Shown piece after piece: positions 1 through 5,534 of a DNA stretch of 5,659 nt. A program made the translations under genes and the position numbers. Every line of letters starts with the position of its first letter. Within the stretch, counting starts at the first letter, position 1. The notes beneath the pieces are model-generated. The model worked only from the letters and a program-made list of their open reading frames with translations. It did not search any database and was not told where the DNA came from. The DNA comes from UBA877 sp034436335 (GTDB lineage Bacteria; Chloroflexota; Anaerolineae; Anaerolineales; Villigracilaceae): positions 1 to 5,659 of the forward strand of contig DAOTVO010000036.1 in NCBI GenBank assembly GCA_034436335.1, in the 5' to 3' direction.

Positions 1-147
1 GATCATGCGCCGGAGAATTTTGCCATCCTGCGGCATATGGCGGTGAACCTGCTCAAACAAGAGAAAACTGCCAAAGGTGGCATGCAAGCCAAACGCCTAC
101 AGGCCGGTTGGAATGAAGATTACTTGCTCAAGGTGTTGAGCGGTTGA
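1..147 (+). CDS. ISAs1-family transposase, C-terminal fragment (cut by window edge)
   Basis: Bases 1-147 are open in frame 1 and end at TGA 145-147, giving the last 48 residues of a protein that begins outside the window. The fragment contains NLLKQEKTAKGGMQAKRLQA followed by GWNEDYLLKVL. This is the typical C-terminus of ISAs1-family (DDE_Tnp_ISAS1, H-repeat-associated) transposases: a helix with Ala/Val-Asn-Leu-Leu-Lys, a basic stretch, then a Gly-Trp-Asp/Asn-x-x-Tyr-Leu-Leu motif. Such enzymes are DDE transposases that cut and rejoin the ends of their own insertion sequence. The catalytic residues lie upstream of the window, so whether the element is intact cannot be judged. The visible part has no frameshift or internal stop. 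The family assignment comes from recognising the C-terminal motif and is fairly secure. Confidence 0.85.
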   Translation, partial: DHAPENFAILRHMAVNLLKQEKTAKGGMQAKRLQAGWNEDYLLKVLSG

Positions 148-149
148 AA

Positions 150-163
150 TGCGATTGCCCTAG
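150..163. repeat. possible right terminal inverted repeat of the ISAs1-like element
   Basis: Three bases after the transposase stop codon lies TGCGATTGCCCTAG. As I recall, ISAs1-family elements end shortly after the transposase stop with a sequence resembling GCGATTGCCCTG, which fits in both place and sequence. The left end and the target duplication are outside the window, so the boundary is inferred from one end only. Confidence 0.35.
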
Positions 164-182
164 CGCGGCTCAAGATTGTAGC

Positions 183-218
183 CACAGATTACACAGATTA
201 CACAGATTACACAGACTA
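183..218. repeat. four tandem 9-bp repeats
   Basis: CACAGATTA occurs three times head to tail at 183-209, and a fourth copy, CACAGACTA, with one change follows at 210-218. The same unit returns further on: two copies at 279-296 (CCGCAGATT, GCGCAGATT), three in reverse orientation at 331-357, and two at 386-403. All keep the CAGATT core (one reverse copy is degenerate) and the 9-bp spacing. I recall similar CACAGATTA/CGCAGATT strings in intergenic DNA of various environmental bacteria, but I cannot check that here. Confidence 0.9.
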
Positions 219-221
219 CGT

Positions 222-385
222 AACTGTCTACCCGATGAGGGCAGGATGGTTCATCGCAGCAAAAGAGGCTCACTGTATCCGCAGATTGCGCAGATTTACC
301 CTGTGGGTACGATGTCGCCGATTTTCTCCCCATCTGCGTCCTCTGCGACATCTGCGGATAATTTCCGAGACCAGGGTAGACAGTT
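222..385. repeat. nested inverted repeat able to form a long hairpin
   Basis: The outer arms are a perfect 12-bp inverted repeat: AACTGTCTACCC at 222-233 and GGGTAGACAGTT at 374-385. Inside them, TATCCGCAGAT at 276-286 is perfectly complementary to ATCTGCGGATA at 350-360. The pairing resumes after a 2-nt mismatch with CGCAGA (289-294) against TCTGCG (342-347), then AC (297-298) against GT (338-339). The inner stem thus has 19 pairs across 23 positions around a loop of about 39 nt. The side between outer and inner arms is unequal (42 nt on the left, 13 on the right), so the full structure would be a stem with an asymmetric internal loop. It carries no U-tract and sits upstream of the methyltransferase gene, so it is not a simple terminator. 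Confidence 0.75.
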
Positions 386-403
386 CCCAGATTACACAGA
401 TTT
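386..403. repeat. two further 9-bp repeat units
   Basis: CCCAGATTACACAGATTT consists of two copies of the 9-bp unit in the same orientation as the 183-218 array. It begins directly after the right outer arm of the inverted repeat, as the first array ends three bases before the left arm. The inverted repeat is therefore bracketed by direct copies of the unit. Confidence 0.8.
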
Positions 404-452
404 GGACTCGGCTCTGCTTGATCGAAAAACTTAACTTTCTCCCTTGAGGTTC

Positions 453-1394
453 ATGTTGTCTGAGATTCATCTGCTCCCCTCCCTTCGCTGGAAAGAGTAC
501 GAACTGCTCGATAGCGGCAACGGGCTGAAACTGGAACGTTTCGGGCCCTACACGTTCATCCGCCCCGAAGTGCAGGCGCTCTGGTCCCCTGCCCTCCCCC
601 CGGTAAAATGGGAGACGGCCGACGCCGTCTTCCAGCCGACGGGCGAGGAGAGCGGCGGGCATTGGGTGTTCAAGAAAAAGGTGGCCGAGCAGTGGGAGAT
701 GGAATATCCCCTAGGGGGGAGAAGGGAGAAGGAGGAGGGGAAGAGGCTGCGATTCGCAGTGATGACCACGCCGGGGCGGCATCTGGGGCTCTTCCCGGAG
801 TGCGCCGCCAATTGGGATTGGATGGTGGAGAGAGTAAGGAGGGAGAAGGAAGAAGGAAGAAGGACAGAGGAGATACAGATTTTGAATCTCTTCGGCTACA
901 CCGGGCTGGCCACTCTGGCGGCGGCCGCGGCCGGGGCGCGGGTCACGCACGTGGACGCCTCGAAGAAGTCGGTGGCCTGGGCGCGCCAGAACGCAGCGCT
1001 CTCCGGGCTGGCAGAGAAGCCCATCCGCTGGATTGTGGATGATGCTCTCAAGTTCGTTCAGCGCGAGGCGCGGCGGGGCGTGAAATACGATGGGATTCTC
1101 CTCGACCCGCCTAAATTCGGGCGCGGGCCGAAGGGCGAGGTGTGGGAGGTGTACAAGTCCCTGCCGGAGTTGCTTGCTGCCTGCCGTCAGGTATTGAGCG
1201 AGCGTCCGCTTTTTGTGATTCTGACAATCTACGCCGTCAAACTGCCCGCTGTCCACGCCTACGCGGCGCTGGAGGAGATGATGAAGGGATTCGGCGGCAC
1301 GTTGGAATGCGGCGAACTGGTGACGGTGGAAAAATCCGCCGGGCGGATTCTGTCGCAGGCGGTGTATGCACGCTGGAGCAGGACAGGCTCATAA
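453..1394 (+). CDS. RlmI-like class I SAM-dependent methyltransferase (COG1092 type)
   Basis: This 313-aa protein is a class I S-adenosylmethionine-dependent methyltransferase of the RlmI/RlmK-like COG1092 group (PF10672-type); members methylate large-subunit rRNA, but the target of this subgroup is not known to me. The N-terminal part (to about residue 140) is followed by the Rossmann-like catalytic domain. SAM-binding motif I is NLFGYTGLATL with FGYTG at 147-151. An acidic residue at the end of the second strand is D168 (HVDASK), and the catalytic-site motif is LDPPKFGRG with D218-P219-P220. ATG 453 is chosen as start; GAGG at 446-449 is only 3 nt upstream, a short spacing. TTG 444 in the same frame is possible but lacks a binding site. 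Two short Lys/Glu/Arg-rich segments at about 90-98 and 129-140 look inserted: both contain RREKEEG and lie in long purine runs. The core motifs are intact, so the enzyme is probably active. Family certain, substrate not. Confidence 0.88.
   Translation: MLSEIHLLPSLRWKEYELLDSGNGLKLERFGPYTFIRPEVQALWSPALPPVKWETADAVFQPTGEESGGHWVFKKKVAEQWEMEYPLGGRREKEEGKRLRFAVMTTPGRHLGLFPECAANWDWMVERVRREKEEGRRTEEIQILNLFGYTGLATLAAAAAGARVTHVDASKKSVAWARQNAALSGLAEKPIRWIVDDALKFVQREARRGVKYDGILLDPPKFGRGPKGEVWEVYKSLPELLAACRQVLSERPLFVILTIYAVKLPAVHAYAALEEMMKGFGGTLECGELVTVEKSAGRILSQAVYARWSRTGS
713..746 (+). repeat. first in-frame purine-rich segment in the methyltransferase
   Basis: An uninterrupted run of 34 purines on the + strand, codons for GGRREKEEGKR. 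It shares the 11-mer AGGGAGAAGGA (723-733) with the second segment, in the same codon phase. Confidence 0.7.
836..864 (+). repeat. second in-frame purine-rich segment in the methyltransferase
   Basis: A run of 29 purines with an internal GGAAGAA-type repeat, coding for RREKEEGRR at residues 129-137. The 11-mer AGGGAGAAGGA recurs at 840-850, in the same reading phase as the first segment. Confidence 0.7.
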
Positions 1395-1421
1395 ACTTTC
1401 GCTTCAGTCCGGTTCTGCTTT

Positions 1422-1430
1422 TGGTACAAT
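1422..1430 (+). promoter_or_regulatory. extended -10 promoter box for the glycosyltransferase gene
   Basis: TGGTACAAT matches the extended -10 pattern TGnTATAAT with one change in the hexamer (TACAAT at 1425-1430). The -35 position (about 1402-1407, CTTCAG) is poor, which extended -10 promoters tolerate. Only seven bases separate the box from ATG 1438, so transcription would begin at or next to the start codon. No ribosome binding site is visible there, which agrees with a leaderless message. Confidence 0.5.
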
Positions 1431-1437
1431 TGCCCCG

Positions 1438-4400
1438 ATGAGCAACGACAATGAAAAAACTTCCCTCCTAGATGCTCCACTGACAAAGTGGATTCCCGCC
1501 AATTATGAAACCCTGCTGGTGGCGCTGATTCTCATCGCCGCGCTCGTTTCGCGTTTCTACGACCTGGGGGCGCGCGCCATGAGCCACGATGAGATCAACC
1601 ACGTCGTGCCGACCTACAGCCTCTACACTGGCTACGGCTACACGTACGACCCGATGAGTCACGGGCCGCTGCAATTTCATCAAATCGCCCTCTCTTACAT
1701 CCTCTTCGGCGATAACGACTTCACCACCCGCATTCCGGCTGCCCTCTACGGGGTAGCGACGGTGGCGCTCGGCCTGCTCCTCTTTCGCCGTTACCTGGGA
1801 CGCGTGGGCGCCATCGCCGCCGGGATCATGCTGCTCATCTCCCCTTACCTGCTTTTCTACGGACGCTACGCCCGCAACGAGATCTTCATCGTCCTGTGGG
1901 CCATGCTGCTCATCTACTCGGTGCTGCGCTACCTGGAGCGCGGCGAGCGCTGGACCTTGTACCTGTTCGTGCTGGCCAACGCGTTCCACTTCACCGACAA
2001 GGCCACCTCCTACATGTTCGCCGGGGGCATCTTCATCTTCTTGTTCTTCTACTTCGTAGACCACATCTCGCGCCGCGAGTGGCAGCAGCCGAAGATGCGA
2101 ACGGCCTTCCTTGGAGGCGTGGCGCTGGCCATCCTGCTGGCCGTTTCGGCGGCGGCGGTCTACGCGGCGATGAAACCGACCGAGCCAGAGACATGGTTCC
2201 CGGCCGGGGGCGCGGCTATCGTGACCCTGCTGGCCGTGCTGGGCGCAGGGGCAGCGGTCGGGGCCGGGGTGGCGGCGGTGCGCGGGTTCGGCTGGGCAGG
2301 CCTACGGTCCGAGCGGGCGCTCGATCTGATACTGCTCATCGGGACGCTCATCCTGCCGCTGCTATCGGCCATCCCCATCCAACTGCTCGGTTTCGTCCCG
2401 CAGGATTACAGCCTGGCAGGTACCCTGCGAATCCTGGCTGCGGTGCTGGTCTTGGGCGGGATCGGGACGGCGCTGGGGCTGTGGTGGTTCGGCAAACGCT
2501 GGCTGCCGATGGCAGCAGTCTTCTATCTGCCGACTCTGCTGCTCTACACTACTTTCTTCACCAACCCGACCATGTTGGGCAGCGGCTTTGTCGGCGCGTT
2601 TGCCTATTGGCTTGGTCAGCACGGCGAGGGTCGCGGCGGGCAGCCGCTCTTCTACTACGCGCTGGTGCAGATACCGATGTACGAGTTCCTGCCCGCCCTG
2701 GGGACGCTGGTCGCCGCCCTGATTGCCACGTTTGGGAAGTTGTGGCGCTCGGCCCCCGGCAAACCCTTCGAGAGGGCAGTCGCCGAGGAAGGCGAGGAAC
2801 AGCCCGCCCCGGTCGCCGCGCTCACCATCTACTGGTCGCTCTTCAGCCTGGTCATCTTCTCTTATGCCGGCGAACGGATGCCCTGGCTGACCTGTCACAT
2901 CACCTTGCCGATGATCCTGGCCACGGCCTGGGCCATCGGCTGGCTGGTCGAGACGCGCCCGTGGAGGAAGTTCCCGCGCTGGAACTGGCACCTGTGGACG
3001 CGCGCCCTCTGGCTGGCGCTCTTTGGCCTGTTGGCGGTGGTGACGGCGCGGGCGGCCTACCGCGCTGCCTTTGTCAACTACGACTACGCCTTTGAGTACC
3101 TCGTCTATGCGCATGGGACGCCCGACCCCAAAGCGCTCTACGAGCAAATCGAGGAAATTTCCTACCGCATCACCGGCGGCAACGACCTGGTGGTGGCCTA
3201 CGACAACATGGTGCGCTACCCCTACTGGTGGTACCTGCGCCGCTACCCCAACAAGATTGACTTCGACGTCAACCCCTCGCGCGATGTACGCCGGGCGCTC
3301 ATCATCGCCGTCGGCACAGAAAACGCCGCCAAACTCGCCCCTGTGGTGCAGAGCAACTACGTTGAGATGGACGCCATGCGCCTGTGGTGGCAAAACCAGG
3401 ATTACTGGAGCCTGAAATGGAACAACATCGAGTACGAGCGCCGCGCTGCCCTGGCCGCAGAATACGCTGAACGGGGCGAGGAACTCCCGGAAATGACCGT
3501 CTTCGGCTACCTGAAATACGCCTGGCCGCACATCCGCCCCATTTTCACCGACCGCGCCGTGCAGCGCGCCGTTTGGGACATCTGGTTCAACCGCGATTTC
3601 CGCGCCTGGGGAGCCTTGCGCGGCAACCCCGATGCCTATACCCTAACCCATTGGGGCGTGGCCGACCAGATGAAAATCTACCTCCGCCGCGACCTGACCG
3701 CCCAACTATGGCCCTACGGCGCGCCGGCCCAGGCGATGGAAGAACCGGTGGACCCGTACGCGGGCATCGTGGTCACGGCCATGCCGGACCTGGCGCTCGG
3801 CCTTCCCGGCGAGGAAGTCGGCTACTTCAACGCCCCGCGTCAGATCGCCCTGGCCCCCGACGGCACGCTCTACATCGCTGATTCGCTCAATCACCGCATC
3901 CAGCACATTACGCAGGAGGGCGAAATCCTGCACGTTTGGGGCAGTTTCGGCAACGCCAACACCGGCAGCGCCCCCGGCGGGACGTTCAACGAGCCGTGGG
4001 GGATAGCCGTTTCGCCGGACGGGAAATTTGTCTATGTCGCCGATACCTGGAACTTCCGCATTCAGAAATTCACTGCCGACGGTCAATTCCTGCAAATGTG
4101 GAATTCTTACCCCTCCTACGGGATGGAAAGCGGTCTCTACGGTCCGCGCGGGCTGGCCGTAGACCGGCAGGGACGGCTATTCGTCGCCGATACCGGGAAC
4201 AAAAAGATCGTCATCTTCGACCCAGATGGTCGTTACCTGGGCGAAATCGGTTCGCCGGGCATGCTGCTCGGCCAATTCGATGAACCGGTGGCAGTCGCCT
4301 TCGATGACTTCGGCAACCTGTATGTGACCGACACCTGGAACCAGCGCGTGCAGGTCTTTGCCCCCGACCCAAGCGGCCTGTTCTTCACGCCGCTGGCCGA

Positions 4401-4668
4401 GTGGCCGGTCTATGGCTGGGATGGGCAGTCGCTGGAGAACAAGCCTTTCATCACGGTCGGGACGGGGGGCAGCGTCTTTGTCAGCGACCCAGAGATGTGC
4501 CGCCTGATCGAGTTCTCCCCGGTCGGCGAGCCACTACATGTTTGGGATGGCTGCGCAGGCGGGGCATTTCAACTCCCCTCCGGCCTTGTATCAGATGGCC
4601 AGGGCGGGTTGTGGGTAGCAGATGCCGCCAACGGAGCGCTGGTGCATTTCGCCGCGGCTGTGCCGTAA
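1438..4668 (+). CDS. GT-C membrane glycosyltransferase-like protein (TIGR03663/Agl23 type) fused to an NHL propeller
   Basis: This is a 1076-aa polytopic membrane protein. The N-terminal half (about 1-545) resembles the TIGR03663/Agl23 group and the PMT/GT39-like GT-C family, whose members generally use polyprenyl-phosphate sugars outside the cytoplasmic membrane. I count about 15 hydrophobic segments, including roughly 24-42, 98-117, 123-143, 147-167, 222-244, 295-318, 326-350, 355-375, 416-435, 461-478 and 522-541. After the first comes MSHDE with D51-E52, the usual place of the catalytic acid in GT-C enzymes. GERMPWL (about 481-487) is the family's conserved x-K/R-M-P-W-L motif. A soluble part follows (about 545-780), including the family-like WWYLRRYPN. 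The C-terminus (about 797-1073) holds six NHL repeats starting near 797, 850, 900, 947, 1000 and 1044, with signatures such as LYIADSLNHRIQ and VYVADTWNFRIQ. ATG 1438 is preferred to GTG 1366, which lies inside the methyltransferase gene and adds residues unlike a membrane protein start. Sugar and acceptor are unknown. Confidence 0.87.
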   Translation: MSNDNEKTSLLDAPLTKWIPANYETLLVALILIAALVSRFYDLGARAMSHDEINHVVPTYSLYTGYGYTYDPMSHGPLQFHQIALSYILFGDNDFTTRIPAALYGVATVALGLLLFRRYLGRVGAIAAGIMLLISPYLLFYGRYARNEIFIVLWAMLLIYSVLRYLERGERWTLYLFVLANAFHFTDKATSYMFAGGIFIFLFFYFVDHISRREWQQPKMRTAFLGGVALAILLAVSAAAVYAAMKPTEPETWFPAGGAAIVTLLAVLGAGAAVGAGVAAVRGFGWAGLRSERALDLILLIGTLILPLLSAIPIQLLGFVPQDYSLAGTLRILAAVLVLGGIGTALGLWWFGKRWLPMAAVFYLPTLLLYTTFFTNPTMLGSGFVGAFAYWLGQHGEGRGGQPLFYYALVQIPMYEFLPALGTLVAALIATFGKLWRSAPGKPFERAVAEEGEEQPAPVAALTIYWSLFSLVIFSYAGERMPWLTCHITLPMILATAWAIGWLVETRPWRKFPRWNWHLWTRALWLALFGLLAVVTARAAYRAAFVNYDYAFEYLVYAHGTPDPKALYEQIEEISYRITGGNDLVVAYDNMVRYPYWWYLRRYPNKIDFDVNPSRDVRRALIIAVGTENAAKLAPVVQSNYVEMDAMRLWWQNQDYWSLKWNNIEYERRAALAAEYAERGEELPEMTVFGYLKYAWPHIRPIFTDRAVQRAVWDIWFNRDFRAWGALRGNPDAYTLTHWGVADQMKIYLRRDLTAQLWPYGAPAQAMEEPVDPYAGIVVTAMPDLALGLPGEEVGYFNAPRQIALAPDGTLYIADSLNHRIQHITQEGEILHVWGSFGNANTGSAPGGTFNEPWGIAVSPDGKFVYVADTWNFRIQKFTADGQFLQMWNSYPSYGMESGLYGPRGLAVDRQGRLFVADTGNKKIVIFDPDGRYLGEIGSPGMLLGQFDEPVAVAFDDFGNLYVTDTWNQRVQVFAPDPSGLFFTPLAEWPVYGWDGQSLENKPFITVGTGGSVFVSDPEMCRLIEFSPVGEPLHVWDGCAGGAFQLPSGLVSDGQGGLWVADAANGALVHFAAAVP

Positions 4669-4695
4669 GAAGAAGCCAGATGGGCAGAACACACA

Positions 4696-4719
4696 GTGGG
4701 CGCTCAATCCCACGCTTTT
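4696..4719. terminator. weak candidate terminator between convergent genes
   Basis: The 65 bp between the glycosyltransferase stop (4668) and the convergent gene's stop (4734) contain GTGGG (4696-4700), an 8-nt loop and CCCAC (4709-4713), then GCTTTT. A five-pair stem with four U residues is a marginal intrinsic terminator for the + strand gene. No better hairpin is visible in the gap, so termination could also rely on another mechanism. Confidence 0.25.
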
Positions 4720-4733
4720 CCTGAGCACGCGGT

Positions 4734-5453
4734 TTAAGGACGCTTTGCACTGCAATACGGCGTCGGCACCCAAACGCTGCCAGCGACCTGGCTATTACAG
4801 CAGATTAGACTTGTCCTTTTATACCCGCAATACTGGCTGCACTTTCCGCTTCCGCAAGCCAAAGGACTACCAGTTGGCCCATAAGGATCATTGACCGCAA
4901 TGCAATTTTTATCATCCACCTTGCAACTCGATGACACACACTGCGTGCTATAACCGCAATACCAGCCTGAATTACAGATAGCAATATCTTCCTCTGTTAC
5001 CGTACTAATACACTTATCATACACCGCTGCATTATTTGGACTTTGGCAGCCTGGGGGAAAACAACCCATATCTGCATTTGAAACAAATTGTTGTTGATAT
5101 ACCCCCGCTGCCCTAACACAAACTCCGCTAAATTTACTACACCCATAAGTTCTATCTCCCTGAATACAACTCCCATTTGGATTACACGCCGGATGACGCG
5201 TTGGACTAGGTACTGGCGTATCAGTTGGTTTTGGCGTTGGCGTCTTAGTCGGTGCTGGAGTGCTGGTCGGATAGCGATAACAACATACATAATTATAACT
5301 GCACGTTTTTGTTAGATCTTCTTCCTCACCTATAGCGCAATTATCTCTTCGGCAAGTATAACCACGGCCTGAGCAGGCTTGCGCCAGCACATCTTTTTTA
5401 AAAAGCAAAAAAACCGCCAAAATCAAAATTGCTCCCCAAAAAATCCTCCTCAT
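4734..5453 (-). CDS. secreted cysteine-rich protein with N-terminal beta-defensin-like cysteine pattern and Pro/Thr linker
   Basis: This 239-aa protein is of unknown function. Residues 1-24 form a clear signal peptide: basic MRR, a hydrophobic core (IFWGAILILAVFLLF), and a likely cleavage after VLA-24. A small domain (27-58) follows with cysteines at 27, 34, 39, 51, 57 and 58, then a Pro/Thr-rich linker (about 62-88) and a C-terminal region with 18 more cysteines (90-234). The 24 cysteines, an even number, suggest many disulphides formed outside the cytoplasm. There is no membrane anchor or sorting motif at the C-terminus, so it is probably released or surface-associated. Spacing in the first domain is C-x6-C-x4-C-x11-C-x5-C-C. 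The gene is visibly more AT-rich than the neighbouring GC-rich genes and lies 81 bp from an IS transposase start, which hints at transfer. The ribosome binding site is weak: GGGAGGG lies about 20 nt upstream, too far for normal use. The signal peptide fixes the start well. It could be an adhesin, an inhibitor or toxin-like protein; nothing here decides. Confidence 0.75.
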   Translation of the reverse strand: MRRIFWGAILILAVFLLFKKDVLAQACSGRGYTCRRDNCAIGEEEDLTKTCSYNYVCCYRYPTSTPAPTKTPTPKPTDTPVPSPTRHPACNPNGSCIQGDRTYGCSKFSGVCVRAAGVYQQQFVSNADMGCFPPGCQSPNNAAVYDKCISTVTEEDIAICNSGWYCGYSTQCVSSSCKVDDKNCIAVNDPYGPTGSPLACGSGKCSQYCGYKRTSLICCNSQVAGSVWVPTPYCSAKRP

Positions 5454-5500
5454 ACTACCACTCTACCAAACTTCCCTCCCAAAAACAATACTATTAAGTA

Positions 5501-5530
5501 ACTCACCTTACGCAGTTTTGAGTAAACTTG
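5501..5530. repeat. probable left-end region of the second insertion sequence
   Basis: The 81 bp between the Cys-rich gene and the transposase start must contain the end of the element. ACTCACCTTACGCAGTTTTG (5501-5520), just before the transposase, looks like a terminal inverted repeat of IS4/IS701-like elements as I remember them. The partner end is outside the window, so the exact boundary is a guess. Confidence 0.3.
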
Positions 5531-5534
5531 AGGC

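Larger units (their letters stand above)
148..443. other. gene-free region filled by a repeat array
   Basis: No credible coding sequence is present between the transposase stop and the methyltransferase. Reading frames stay open because the dominant repeat unit is 9 bp (three codons), which yields translations such as repeated His-Arg-Leu that look like no protein. The stretch holds the presumed IS end, about eleven copies of a 9-bp unit in both orientations, and a nested inverted repeat. The last 40 bases (404-443), just before the methyltransferase, contain no clear promoter that I can identify. Confidence 0.7.

Noticed and set aside
183..218. CRISPR-like array
   Set aside because: Units are 9 bp and directly tandem with no spacers, so this is not a CRISPR.
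144..434. 96-codon open frame with repeated His-Arg-Leu
   Set aside because: It is open only because the 9-bp repeats keep frame; the product is low-complexity, it overlaps the transposase stop and has no ribosome binding site.
444..452. TTG start for the methyltransferase
   Set aside because: There is no upstream ribosome binding site, and the only GAGG lies inside this extension; ATG 453 better matches the usual N-terminus.
1366..1437. Upstream GTG start for the large membrane protein
   Set aside because: It would overlap the methyltransferase by 29 bp, has no convincing ribosome binding site and adds a non-family N-terminus; ATG 1438 sits right after a promoter-like box.
1468..2064. 198-codon antisense frame
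   Set aside because: Val/Glu/His-rich composition typical of the complement of a hydrophobic coding region; no domain seen.
1896..3095. 399-codon open frame on the + strand inside the large gene
   Set aside because: It is an Arg/Gly/Ala-rich shadow frame caused by high GC, without any recognisable domain.
2362..3531. 389-codon open frame on the - strand opposite the large gene
   Set aside because: Antisense shadow of a GC-rich gene whose sense strand has clear membrane segments and family motifs.
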